From Dendrobium chrysotoxum (Eukaryota > Streptophyta > Magnoliopsida > Asparagales > Orchidaceae), in assembly GCA_019925795.1 (NCBI GenBank), contig CM034307.1, forward strand, positions 35,799,201-35,863,200: a stretch of DNA of 64,000 bases, in the 5' to 3' direction. Shown here one piece after another: positions 21,960 to 33,552 of the stretch (its first letter is position 1; every line of letters begins with the position of its first letter). The position numbers and the translations under genes were made by a program. The notes under the pieces are model-generated. The model searched no databases and was not told the origin of the DNA. It was given only the letters and a program-made list of their open reading frames with translations.

Positions 21960-24900
21960 ATATGGTACCTGGACAGTGACTGCTTAAGACACATGACTGG
22001 AGACATAAAGCAGTTTGTGATATTGGAGGCCAGGTCAGGAGGCAAGGTGACTTTGGGAGATAACACCACCAGAAAAGTGGTGGGCTCAGGTATCATTAGA
22101 AATTCAAAAAAATTGATAATTAAAAATGTTCTTTTAGTTGATGGTTTAAAGCATAATTTGTTAAGTAGTAGTCAACTATGTGACAAGGGTTTTGATATAA
22201 AATTTCTTTCTAACAAATGCATGATTAGCCTAAATGATAAACTTGTGCTAAAAGAAAAAAATATAAATAATGTCTATATGTTAGATTTAAACTACATTAA
22301 AAACTCAAATCCTTTATGTTTGAAAATAATAGCTGACGACTCTTGGCTATAGCATAGGAGACTATGTCATGCTAGCATGAAAACACTTAGAAATATCACT
22401 CAGAAAGACCTAGTTAGAGGCATACCTAAGTTAGACTTCACTAAGGACCATCTATGTGATGCCTGCCAATTAGGAAAATAAGCGAAATCATCATTTCATT
22501 CAATCAAGGATATCAACACCACTAGGCCACTAGAAATTTTGCACATGGACCTATTTGGACCCGTTAGTACAACTAGCCTAGGAGGAAAATCTTATGGATT
22601 TGTAATAGTGGATGACTATTCTAGGTTTACTTGGGTAAAATTTTTAGCACATAAGAGTGAGTCATTTGAAGAGTTTAGAACTTTCTTCACTTGGATTCAA
22701 AGAAAATTAGGATGTAAAATTTCAACAATCCATAGTGATCACGTGGTGAATTTGATAATGATAAGTTTGAATCATTTTGCCAAGAGATAGGACTAGACCA
22801 TAATTTCTCTGCCCCTGGAACTCCTCAGCAAAATGGAATAGCTGAAAGAAAGAAAAGAACTTTAATTGAAGCTGTTAGGGCCATGTTAGCTGAATACACT
22901 CTTCCTTGATATTTTTGGACAGAAGCAGTGAATACTGCTTATTATGTTCTAAATAGGATGAATATTAGATTCAAACTTAATAAGACATCCTATGAATTAC
23001 TTAAGGGTAGGACACCCAATCTTTCACACTTATATATTTTTGGATGCAAATACTTTATCTTAATTAATGGTAAGTCACCCTTAAGAAAATTTAATCCTAA
23101 ATCTGATGAAGGCATCTTCTTAGGCTATTGATCTGTAGGTAAAGCCTATGAAATCTTTAATAAAAGGACCCTTATAGTAGAAGAGTCTACCCATGTGGTA
23201 TTTGATGAATCAGATAAGATCTTTGAACCTAATCATGAAGAAGAAGAAGTTGAGATCATTCAGGGGGTAGAAACCATTGCCATAGAGAATAGAGCAAAAC
23301 CTTAGGAGCAATTACCTAGATATTGGAAATATTTTTCTAGTCATCCTAAAGAATTGATCTTAGGAGACCCATCAGAAGGTGTTAAAATTAGGCATGGACT
23401 TAGGAAAGAAGTCAGTCATTCTGTATTTATCTCCATGATTGAACCCACCAACATAGATCAAGCCTTAGGAGATGAATTCTGGATTCTAGCAATGCAAGAA
23501 GGGCTAAACTAATTTTTTAGGAATGATGTGTGGGTATTAGTCAAGAGACTTAAAGAATAAAGTGTGGTTGGAACTAAGTGGGTCTTTAAAAAAATAAGAT
23601 GAATGACTCTGGAATAGTAGTGAGAAATAAGGCTAGATTAGTGTCAAAGGGATATAACCAAAGTGAGGGAATAGATTTTGAGGAAACTTTTGCACCTCTA
23701 GCCAGACTAGAAGCCATAAGAGTACTCTTAGCTTTTGCTTGCTTCAAGGGTTTCAAATTATATCAAATGGATGTTAAGAGTGCTTTCCTAAATGCGGGAA
23801 TCAAAGAAGAAGTTCATGTTGAATAACCCCCCGAATTTGAAAACTCACAATTTTCAAATCATGTGTTTAAATTAAAAAATACACTATATGGATTAAAGTA
23901 AGCACTAAGAGTCTGGTATGAAAAACTTAATACATTCCTACTAGATAGAGGCTTTATTAAGGGTAGTGTGGACACCACCCTCTTCTTAAAAAGAGTAGGA
24001 GATGAGATACTCATTATTCAGATTTATGTGGATGACATATTGTTTGGATCTTCAGAGAAAACCTCATGTGATGAATTTTCAAAATAATGAGTGACGAGTT
24101 CAAAATGAGTATGATGGGAGAACTTAATTACTTTCTTAGATTTAGTGTAAAATAAATGGAATGTGGAACATTCCTTATCCAATTTAAGTACATTAAGGAT
24201 ATTCTAAAAAAGTATGAAATGGACAAGGCTAAGGCCATGAATACTCTCATGAGTTCTAATATTCAATTAGAAAAAGATTCAAATGGAAAGTCAGTAGATC
24301 AGAAAAAGTATAAGGGAATAATTGGATCACTTCTCTACTTAACTGTCAGTAGACCGGATATAATGTTTAGTGTATGTCTCTGCGCTCGATCTCAAGCTGA
24401 CCCAAAAGAATCTCACATGACTGCTGTCAAAAGAATTTTTAGATATCTACTAGGCACCCCAAACTTAGGAATTTGGTACCCTAGACACAGTGCTACGTTT
24501 GAAATCTCAAGCTATTCAAATTCTAATTTTATAGGGTGTATGATAGATAGAAAAAGCACCTCTGGTACCTGTCAATTCATAGGACAATCCTTAGTTTCTT
24601 GGTCCAACAGAATATAAAACTCGGTAGCTCTTTCAATAGTTGAAGCAGAATATATAGCAGTAGGAAGCTTTGTTGCTCAAGTCTTATGGTTAAAACAACA
24701 GCTGTTAGATCTTAGACTACCTGTAGGAACCATCCCAATAATGTACGACAACACTAGTGCAATTTGCATATCTAAGAATCCAATTCAACACTCATGAATA
24801 AAATATATAGATATTAGACATCACTTCATAAGAGATCATATAGCCAAAGGTGATATTGAACTGCATCATATTGCAACTAGAGATCAACTGGCTGACATTT

Positions 24901-24960
24901 TCACAAAACTATTAGCTTATGACACCTTTAGCATCTTGAGAATAAAGCTCGGTGTTATAG
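21960..24960 (+). pseudogene. pol: Copia pol: protease, integrase, reverse transcriptase, RNase H
   Basis: The order is: protease motif altered to DSDCLRHMTGD (normally DSG) near 21,972; integrase zinc finger (HRRLCHASMK...LCDACQLGK, 22,350-22,480); integrase core with LHMDLFGP (Asp, 22,548), IHSDH (Asp) and GIAERKKR (Glu). A frame change falls between the last two. Next are reverse transcriptase (VRNKARLVSKGYNQ...) with YVDD at 24,025-24,036 and RNase H with SIVEAEYIA, ICISKNPIQHS and ADIFTKLL. At least three frameshifts and about ten stops are visible, so the copy is dead. Pol would copy the element RNA into DNA and integrate it. Confidence 0.92.
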
Positions 24961-25079
24961 ACATCCATGCTTTAAAAAACATTTTGTGTTTTGTGCTTCT
25001 TTGTATGTTATTTTTATAATATTACAAGAAAAGGGATTCCTGATATTCTCATACTGATCTATGTGACACCAAAACTTTA

Positions 25080-25550
25080 TACTTCTGCACCCATCGTACT
25101 ATACGAATCATAATTGAACTATACGATTCATCCTAAAACACAAATCACAGCCTTCCATTTGATACACGATCCTGATATGCCTGCTGGTACACATATCGTA
25201 CTGTACGATTCCCCATCGTACTGTACAAATCATATTATTGACCATCGTACTATACGAATTAACGCTCGTACTGTACGCTCCAGGTGTCAGTAATAGGCTG
25301 GGATGAATTTAAATACGGCCAGTACGATCATTATTGTTGTTCGTACTGTACGATCAATTTTGTTAAAAGTCGTTCAGATGACTCCTCGGGATGAATGACC
25401 TTTCTATCTAGATCATCCAGTACGATACATATCATACTATATGATACATATCGTACTGTATGATTTGACCACTTTTTTTGATAAGGCATCCAGACAAATT
25501 AAATTTCTCTGATCATACTATACGATCTCATATTATACTGTACGATCACC
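25080..25550. repeat. Internal cluster of the TCGTACTGTACGA motif, between pol and the third ORF
   Basis: About a dozen copies or variants of the LTR near-palindrome (for example ATCGTACTGTACGATTCC near 25,197 and TTCGTACTGTACGATC near 25,340) fill this spacer. The presence of the same motif outside the LTR argues that it is selected or amplified within the element and is not only an LTR feature. Confidence 0.88.
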
Positions 25551-25564
25551 AGAAAATTTATAAA

Positions 25565-26743
25565 ATGGAGGGATTCTATGGATCATTTCACTCACTTCTC
25601 TTCCAAATTTTCGAATCCCTTCAAGTTTTTAGTTCTATGGTTGGTGGAAGTAAACGAGGCAGACTGATCGAGGGGAGCTCCTCCTCCTCCCAGCGGTTCG
25701 ATGATCATTTTCTCTCTACCGCGGATGAAAAAGCGTACAACAAATTCAAAGCGGTGAAGATCACTCCTTCCCATATGTTTAATCAAGTTGCTCTTAGTTT
25801 TGAGGTCATGAATCTCTTTGCCTCCACGACTCTCCAATTTCTTCTTACCTTGGCCTTTCCATTTCACTCTGAACTCCTCTATGAATTCCTAGCCAACCTT
25901 AAGATTAACTTAGAATACACAACACTGACTTCCTTTGTCTGCAAACACAATGTCATTATCACTAAAGACGACATAGCTGAATACATTGGACTCTCCACTG
26001 AAAGACCTCATCCCCAATCTCTACTCACTAATGATTATGATTGAACCTCAGTCAACATGCTACTTAGAAATGTACCCACTAATCAACACCTACCACTTAT
26101 CCAAAGTCTCAATCAAAATGCCTGCATTATCCAGTATGTTCTTCACACATCAATAATACCCAAAGCTGGAGACTGCATACATATTACCCCACTTCTGTCT
26201 GTGGTCACTTACTTAATCATGTCAGCCACCAAATTCGATGAAGCTCAAATGATCTTTGATTATATTCATACCTTGTCTACTATTCGATATCCCAGTGCCC
26301 GAAGAAAATAAAATCTTGCCTTAGGACATGTCATTAGATACATCTTGGATGCCAAGTATCAACTCCACTATCCTATCCCTCCGGATAATCTTCATATCTT
26401 CTGCACAGACGCCTCTTTTTGTATTATATTCCATCGGGGGGCCGCACACGCTGATCCCAATTTTGATGAAGAAGAGGCTGCTGCTCCTGCCGAAGCACCT
26501 CCACCACCACCAATACAATCACCTGGACCTACCTACCCTGCCTACCCTTAGGATGACATTATTCAACGACTTGATCGCTTGGAAACTAGATTGGATTATC
26601 ACATTGATCAACAACAATGCCAGCATAAAGATGACATGCGATGGTTTGGAGAACACTTCACCTCAATAGATCACCAGTTCGTGTCCCTCCATCAGCACTT
26701 TCAGCCACCTCCACCACCACCGGATCATGATCCCAACTTTTGA
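25565..26743 (+). pseudogene. Third ORF of the copia element (env-like position; plant transposon protein type)
   Basis: One reading frame of about 392 codons runs from the ATG at 25,565 to TGA at 26,741-26,743. It is broken by in-frame stops at 26,042, 26,309 and 26,549 but has no frameshift. The middle contains FHSELLYEFLANLKINLEY, LTSFVCKHNVIITKDDIAEY and IGLS, a pattern I associate with the putative plant transposon protein domain in many retroelements. The C-terminus is proline-rich (PPPPPIQSPGP; PPPPPPDHDPNF) around a short coiled-coil-like stretch (DIIQRLDRLETRLDYH). Its position after pol is that of the Sirevirus env-like gene. I see no clear signal peptide or transmembrane segment, so an envelope role is not supported here. 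Confidence 0.75.
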
Positions 26744-26837
26744 GTGCTTTAGTTTATTTGTGTTATGTATTACTTCCTTCTATTCTGTTTTTTTTTTACT
26801 TTTCCTTATGTGCCGTATGTTCTTCCCTTTTTGCTGT

Positions 26838-27110
26838 TGTCAAAAGGGGGAGAAGGTGTGATGTTATGATGTTTTATGCTATGATTATGTAGTAGTTCAA
26901 TGTTATGTTACATGGTTTATATGTTATGCTTATATTTTTTTTGTTGATGTTTTTATCATATCTATTGTCAATCCTATTATGTTCTGCTTTTGTTTAAATT
27001 AAAAAAAAAATTCCTTTTCATTATTATCTAAGTGAGGGGGAGTTAAAGACAAAAAATATCTATCTTGCTCATCAGGTAATATTATTTGACATCATCAAAA
27101 AAGGGGAGAT
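26838..27110 (+). promoter_or_regulatory. Polypurine tracts before the copia 3' LTR
   Basis: Three purine-rich tracts occur: CAAAAGGGGGAGAAGG (about 26,840), GTGAGGGGGAGTTAAAGA (about 27,033) and AAAAAAGGGGAGAT (27,097-27,110). The last abuts the LTR and is the working tract by position. Multiple tracts of this kind are a known Sirevirus feature. Confidence 0.7.
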
Positions 27111-28874
27111 TATTGCAATCTGGGAACCCTAACACTTAATTTTGATGATGACAAATTATATTGACTGAATTAATATGTTTATTCTTGAAAATATAAATAT
27201 TTATTTTTGTCTATGAGCACTAATATTTCAAGTAAGATATATACTGCTGAAGACTCAAGACTGGGTAGACTAGGATGTGTAAAATTTTGTATTTTTATTT
27301 TCCTTATTTTCTTATTTATTGAGTCTGCCACAAAAGCATGTATGCAAAAGGGGTGACCAAGCACACACACAGGGGGAGAGTTAAAATTTTTAACTAAAAT
27401 TTAAAGTTTTTAAAATAAACCGTACTGTACGATTTTGCATCGTACTGTATGATATGGGATTTTAACTCAGGCTTAACGGCTAATTCTAGATGATTAGTTC
27501 TGTAAACTAATTGTACTGTACGATTGTGATCGTACTATATGATTTGTTTCAACTTGAAAACCCTAGCCGCTAGAATAATTTTGGTAAGTTTTTTAATTTT
27601 GATTTTTGAACTAATCGTACTATACGATTAGAATCGTACTATACAAAAATTTGAAACCTTGCAAAAATTATCCCCCATAATCAAGTAATTAAATCATGAT
27701 TTCTTAATTACATTCGATCATACTGTACAATACAAATCATATTGTACGATGAACAGAGATGATTTTATTCGTCCCATATATCATACCAGAAGACATCATG
27801 ATTTTTTGTATTGATAGTCCCGGACGATATTTATATCGTACAGGATGATGTTCTGAAAATGAACTAGTCGTAAAGTACGAATGGTACAGAGCGGGATGAT
27901 GAATAGAGACGATATCATTCGTCCCATAGATCATCCCGTACGAACAGTTGAAAAATAAGATGATCGTCCCATACGATCTATGGATCGTATAGTACGATAT
28001 TCATAAAATTTGTGAACTATTCGTCTGCATTCGTACTTGATGGAACTGTTTTTGAACTGATCGTACTGTACGAACATAAATATCAAATTAGAATTTTTAG
28101 GGTTTGTTGAAGCCTAATTTAAAAAGGAGTTTTTATTATTCAATGAGTGGTTGTTGAGGCCGTGGTTGACAGAGGAATGAACTCTTGAGAAGGAGCTTTT
28201 GGAGAGATCCAAGGTTTGTGAGAGGAAGGAGAAGGTGAGCTTGAGCGTGAGGGAGAAGGAGTGTGAGGGGATCACATGGTTGCTCCAAGCTAGCTGCATG
28301 CTTGCTCCTCATGTGGCCTTGGTGAATCTCAGGAAGGTTCTCTAGGAAGAGAGGCTTCAAGCTCAACGTCCTCAAGGTACTCTGCAGTCTCCAGGAGGGA
28401 GAAAAAGGAGAAGGTTTGCTACCGTCGCCAGGAGGGTGACATAGCGTCTGGTATTCCGTCATACCGGGGAAGGTGAAAGTGAGTCTTGTAAAGGCTTCTC
28501 CGCCTTGCTGTGGGAGCAGAGGGAGAGTCAACTTTTAGTTGTGTAATACTCAGAGTGGAGGACTCCGGAGAGTGGATGTCGGTCAAGTGACCGAACCATT
28601 ATAAAAATTTCTGGTGTGCTTTTTCCATTTTTACCGCACTTTATTTTTCACGCATTTATTTACTGTTTTAATTGCTTGGTAAAAATTTTGATTTTAATTT
28701 TGTATTGTGAGATTTGCAATTGTGTCACCAATATCATAGTTGTGAATGAATCATTAGCTTCCGTATTCCACTTGTTAAGTTGTTAATTTAAAATAAAAAA
28801 AAACTAGAACTCCTGTTTAGGATTAATTTTTAAAATAATAATTCACCCCCCTCTTGGTGCATCTCGTACTTTCA
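27111..28874 (+). repeat. 3' LTR of the copia element
   Basis: 1,764 bp from TATTGCAATCTGGG to CGTACTTTCA, followed by GTAAC (28,875-28,879). It has the palindrome cluster (27,418-28,075) and a roughly 210-bp block at 28,332-28,543, missing in the 5' LTR, that is related to the tandem repeat at 31,858-32,030. Confidence 0.9.
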
Positions 28875-28947
28875 GTAACCTCTCAAAATCAATGTCGACT
28901 CAACCAAACGTTTAATCAAGCTTATAATAAGCCTGTTGAAAACAGGT

Positions 28948-29127
28948 GAGATTATTACGTGCGGAGTCCTAATACAACTTTTAATCTGGACTCCAATTAG
29001 GTGGAGCTATGTAGACTTTTTTTATTTTCTCTCTCTTATACACACACTATGTACAAGAGAGAGAGAGAGAGAAAATCATGTGGCTCCATGTGATTGGAGT
29101 CTGGATTTGCATGTAATAATTTTTCCC
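28948..29127. mobile_element. MITE with inverted ends
   Basis: The left end GAGATTATTACGTGCGGAGT and the inverse of the right end GGGAAAAATTATTACATGCA share ATTATTAC.TGC. Further in, the arms share GACTCCAAT and TGGAGC, and the centre is a CT/GA simple repeat. The flanks AAAACAGGT (28,939-28,947) and AAAACAGAG (29,128-29,136) match at 7 of 9 positions, a Mutator-sized target duplication. There is no ORF. Confidence 0.6.
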
Positions 29128-29136
29128 AAAACAGAG

Positions 29137-29561
29137 GCCAACTGCAGCTTCGAGGGTTTTTATGTTTTCCAAAATTGACACGCTCAACCTCTCAAAATAT
29201 TACTTTGTCATCTTTCAAGAAGATCTAAAAAGAGTTAGCTATTTCCCTATGACATACTCCAACGATTGGATGTTCCCTACTTCTCAATACAATGCATTGG
29301 AAACCTTTAACTTGAGAGCGAAATTAGATCAGATTATGAAGATGCACACCACCTACGGAACTGGAAAGATAGAAATCCTTCTACTGAAGGACCCAAAGAA
29401 CCCTACATGCTAGTTTGAGGACACAGAGAAACATGTTAGGCATGAAAAGCTATGAGTTCTAATGTTGTCCCTAGTTTAAGGTTGGAACTAGGATGTCGAC
29501 ACACAAATAGGCTTTGTTTGGGATGGATTTCATATTGCTTTCTAAAACTGCTATAGAAAAG
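29137..29561. other. No recognised gene between MITE and D2
   Basis: An 83-codon plus-strand frame at 29,162-29,413 (MFSKIDTLNLSKYY...) has balanced composition but no similarity I recognise. It could be a fragment of an old gene or repeat. Nothing else is visible. Confidence 0.35.
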
Positions 29562-30228
29562 TGTAGGCTCCAAAAATTTGCTCCACAACCTCTCAGTGGC
29601 CCCTTTTCTTTCTTTTCATGGGTGTTGAAGAGAGTTTTAACAAGTATGTTTCGAGGTAAATTTTTAGAAGGCATATTGGGTTTTGAATAAAATATTACCC
29701 AGATATTTTACCCTCATTTTGCGAGGATGTTATAATCTGAGTTCAGGTTTGCTATAGGCGCAAGCCCCTATAATTAATTACCCCTCCCAATAGTGAGAGA
29801 GAACTTTCAATTAAGGCTAGTCATCAAATAGATATGTAGTATTCGGCATATAGTAGCAGCATAATTTTGGTATATTAAATTTAATATTTTAAAATTAAAG
29901 ATTTACCACCTTGCACTTAAAGCAGATGGTGGGGGAAATGATGATAGACCCGATCAAGATCTCATGGTCCCATCATCCCGGGTCATCATGATCCCTGGTC
30001 TACTTAGTTAGAGGAGGTAGTTGACCCAACCTGACTGAAGGATCCTTGTCAGCAGCCATGGTTGCATCATCCAATAGTATCTTATAGACCTGGGGTGAAT
30101 GTTTGTCTAACGGGACTAATTTGAATCTACCCTAGCTAACAAAAGGCTTTGTGCCCTATCGATCATATCATATTGATTCATTACTCAATGATTTGACGCC
30201 AATGAGGAATATACGAGCTCTGACCATG

Positions 30229-30596
30229 TGTGATGCCCAAAATCAATTTAAAAAAATTATTTTATCTTCTTAATTAATTAATTTTTAAGATAAAAATTTA
30301 TATAAATTTTTTTAGGCTTTAAAAATTATAAGAAAATATCCATAATTAAAATCCTTTTATTTATAAAATACTGGTAAAATCAGTTTACAAAATGGACACC
30401 CGACGGTCCCAAAATCTCCAATTGTATCGAAAGGTGTCAATTTCTTAAGGATTTGTGCCAGTGCCCAAAAATTACAAAAAAATTAATATAATTAAAATAT
30501 AATAATATCAATTTTATGATAAAGATTGTTATCAAATTGGACTTGTAATAATTCCTAAAAAAATTATTTATCTGCAATAAAATACAAGCTATTATA
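30229..30596 (-). repeat. 3' LTR of element C (minus-strand sense)
   Basis: Plus-strand TGTGATGCCC...GCTATTATA. It aligns with 33,783-34,155 through TTTTAAGATAAAAATT, GGACACCCGAC and GTGCCCAAAA. Confidence 0.85.
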
Positions 30597-31008
30597 ATCT
30601 CCCCACCTTAGAAAACTATCACCTTCGACATTTCCATGGATAAAACATATCAATATAGATAAATTCAACTCATAAATCCATTAAAACAAAATCAATAATA
30701 TGATTCAAAATCAATATCAAAACTGATAAATCAATTGGAATCTATTCAAACTCTCCAAAATAATGCATGTAATCAATTATGAGATCATTCAAAATAATCA
30801 TACTCCCACATATCATTTAAGTATAATATATTATACAAATTATTAATTAATCAATTTAAGGATTAAAAATTTTAACAGTGGATCATCTAGGCACATTCTT
30901 ATCCTCTTGCTGGATCAAACTATAAACTCTGAGTCGTACAGGTGGCAGAGTTAGTGTAGCAGACTGTGTAGGTAATCTTTGACTTTCAACTACCCTTCTT
31001 CCATCTAT

Positions 31009-32486
31009 CCGCTAGATTAATTTAAGTAAGATTTTGAAATTTAATTTTTGAACTAATCGTACTGTACGATCTCAATCATACGTACGAACATTTGAAATCT
31101 TGCTAAAACTAACCCCCATAATTAGTCAATTAAATCATGGTTTAATTAATGATAGTTAATCATACTATATGATCTTGATCGTACCAAATGAGTAGTAGAG
31201 ATGAAATTTGGTTGTCATAGAGATCATACCAAATGAAATCATGACTTTTGAACTGATCATACTATACGATATTCATATTGTACTGGACGACCTACTTGAA
31301 TGAACTAACCATACTGTATGAAGAGAGCAGTATAGGATGATGAGCAGAGTCAAATTTCAGTCATCCCAGGAATCCTTCCGTACGAATAGAGGAAATATAA
31401 CAGATCATACTGGATGATCTATTGATCGTACAAGATGATCTATCGATCATATTGTACGATATGTTCATAACATTTGAAAAGTTTGTTTGAATGACTGTTC
31501 ACATCGTACAAAATGGAACTAGTTTGAAATGATCGTACTGTAAGAACTTGAATCATAATGTACAAACATTGATGGCTAACTTGATTTTTTAGGGTTTATT
31601 GAAGCATATTACAAAAGGTATATTTTTAGTTTTCTCTTGAATCAAGAGAGGAACGTGTGACTGAAGAAGGAACTCTGAGAGAGGAGCTTTTGAGAAGAAA
31701 ATTAGGGTTTGTAAGAGGAAGGAGAAGGTGAGCTTGAGCGTGAGGGAGAAGAAGTGTGAGGGGATCAGACGGTTGCTCTGGGCTAGATGCACCCTTGCTC
31801 CTCGTGTGGCCTTGGTGAGTCTTTTGGAAGCTCTCTAGGGAGAGAGGCTTCTTAGTCAAGTCCTCGAGGTTCTCTACCTTCTCCAAGATGTAGAAAAAGG
31901 AGCTGAGATTCTCTGCCTTCTCCAAGAGGAAGAAAAAGGGCTGAGGTTCTCTGCCTTCTCCAAAAGAGAGAAAAATAAGCTGAGGTTCTCTGCCTTCTCC
32001 ATGAGAGAGAAAAATGAGTCGAGGTTCGCTGCCGTCACTAGGAGGGTGATATAGCATTCGGCACTTCGTCACATCAAATATTTGATAAAAGTCAGTCTGT
32101 AAGGGTTTCTCTGCCTTACTGAGGGAGCAAAAGGAGAGTCACTTAGTGTTAGGGCAATACTCGGAGTGGAGGACTCTGAGGAGTGAACATAGGTCAAGGT
32201 TGACCAAACCACTATAAAAATCTTTGGTGTGTTTTTTCTTTTTCCCACTTTTATATTTTTTGCATTTCATTTTTGTTCATAATTACTTGGGAAAAATGTT
32301 GATTATTGCTCTGTCATGTAGATCAAAATTTCATCATAGTAAAATTTAATATTTTTTATAAAATCTCTCGCTTTCGCAATCAGTTAAGTTTTGGTATTTT
32401 CAATTACTAAAAAGTTTTTTAAAAATAGTGTTATTGTTATTTTGAAGTTAAGTTTTCCCCCTCTTAATGAGCCTCGAGCTAGTTCC
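31009..32486 (+). repeat. Copia LTR fragment inside element C
   Basis: From CCGCTAG to about AGCTAGTTCCA this matches the last three quarters of the copia LTRs at 18,505 and 27,111, including TCGTACTGTACGA copies (31,055-31,560). The first roughly 500 bp of the LTR are missing and there is no internal element DNA. It is a truncated solo LTR or a fragment. The Ser/Leu-rich minus-strand frame at 31,626-32,072 is a shadow. Confidence 0.8.
31858..32030 (+). repeat. Minisatellite in the copia LTR fragment
   Basis: Four to five units of about 45 bp, each around GAGGTTCTCTGCCTTCTCCA followed by AGAG(A/G)AAGAAAAA. The 3' LTR of the full element has one or two related units (28,360-28,440) and the 5' LTR has none, so copy number varies among LTRs of one family. 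Confidence 0.8.
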
Positions 32487-32489
32487 ATA

Positions 32490-32760
32490 ATGTTTAACAA
32501 CTTTCACGAACTTAATGAATAGTGGAATAGCCAAGTCATTCTCCACAAATCTTGCTCTCTCAATAAGCTCTGAAAACTATTGAATCCTTAGCGATATAAG
32601 TGGATGCCTCAATTCATCCTTCAATCCTCTCAAAAATCTGTAGAATTTTTTATCAGCGGTCTAGTTAATGTAGTAAACTCTACCTCATATTGCATCACTG
32701 CCTTGTTCTCATGCTCCAATCTCATGAAAGCCTCCTATATTTATTATAGGACTGATAGAG
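32490..32760 (-). pseudogene. gag: Degenerate gypsy-type gag in element C
   Basis: The minus strand, read across frames, gives EHENKAVMQYEVEFTTLTR, then FYRFLRGLKDELRHPLISLR and FSELIERARFVENDLAI. These match the conserved pattern of the Ty3/gypsy retrotransposon gag domain. Frame changes and stops interrupt it. Gag alone, with no pol in the element, marks C as non-autonomous or internally deleted. Confidence 0.75.
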
Positions 32761-33332
32761 GTACAAACCAGACTCTAAAAATAGCAATAAACTCTATTCA
32801 AGTGATCTCTACATTCATCTTTCATTTAAATTTCTCTCTCAGCTTCTCCTTTAGATATGAACACTACAAGTGGTACTTTTCCATTCTCTAGGCATTACAT
32901 GCTATCAAATATCTTATATATCCTCAACAACTAGTCCTCTGTTGCCTGTAGCTCTATAACTCTCTTGAATAATAGGGGCTTCAACTTATGAAATATTTGT
33001 AGATGCATGTACTCTTCTGATTCCTTATGTCTCACTTATCTACTGAGAATCACTCATATCCTATGCAAGCATACTGGCTAATTGCATCAAATTATTAGAA
33101 CTTATTGGAGCTGTTGCTGCACTTTATCCATTCTATGTATCCTGATCAGTAGGGTCTATCTATCCACTAAAAATTGTCTTTCCTAATCAATAACACACAA
33201 ACTCAATATGCAATTCAATCAATTAAATACAAAAATTACAAATCTATACTACCCAACTTCTACCCCCACTCATAAATCAATTTCTATAACTGGTTATAAT
33301 CAAATTCTTCCAATAATCGCTCTAATATCTAT

Positions 33333-33552
33333 TGAAACATCCCAAACTCTTAACTATCGAGATATAGTCTCATTTGACCTAAGAGCCTCACTATTTTATC
33401 CTATTGATGTAACTTCCCAGTAGGTTACCCATCCCAAAATTGCTTTGGGATGAGCCCGCTTAACTACAGAGTTTCTTAATGAAATTTTAACCATTATACC
33501 AAAAGGAGTCTCGATGTTTAAGAGTTTAGCTTCGTTTGCTTAAGGAGTTTCA
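33333..33552 (-). repeat. Cassandra-type LTR carrying 5S rRNA-like sequence
   Basis: On the minus strand the 220 bp begin TGAAACTCC and end GTTTCA, so the termini are inverted TGAAAC/GTTTCA. A tract GTGGGGGAGATTG directly precedes it. Within, AGTTAAGCGGGCT and GGGATGGGTAACCTACTGGG correspond to the internal promoter half of plant 5S rRNA. 5S-derived sequence inside short LTRs is the defining feature of Cassandra TRIM elements. This is not a functional 5S gene; other parts of the 120-nt RNA are diverged. Confidence 0.85.
33400..33500 (-). promoter_or_regulatory. 5S rRNA-like RNA polymerase III promoter region in the Cassandra LTR
   Basis: AACTCTGTAGTTAAGCGGGC (box A-like) and GGATGGGTAACCTACTGGGA (box C-like) follow 5S rRNA with a few substitutions. 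In Cassandra elements these boxes can direct polymerase III transcription. Whether this degenerate copy is active cannot be judged from sequence. Confidence 0.6.

Larger units (their letters stand above)
18505..28874 (+). mobile_element. Complete, decayed Ty1/copia element, Sirevirus-like
   Basis: Two LTRs (18,505-20,098 and 27,111-28,874) flank gag, protease, integrase, reverse transcriptase and RNase H in copia order, followed by a third ORF. The perfect duplication GTAAC bounds the element. Sirevirus features are the extra ORF after pol, the long coiled-coil gag region with two zinc knuckles, several purine-rich tracts after the third ORF, and palindromic motif clusters in the LTR. All coding parts carry stops or frameshifts, and the LTRs differ strongly in sequence and length, so this is an old inactive copy. 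Confidence 0.92.

Noticed and set aside
25592..25867. Minus-strand ORF opposite the third copia ORF
   Set aside because: Shadow of the plus-strand frame, which has recognisable family similarity and extends much further.
33400..33500. A functional 5S rRNA gene
   Set aside because: Only the promoter half is well matched; the sequence sits between LTR ends TGAAAC and GTTTCA and is a Cassandra-type LTR component.
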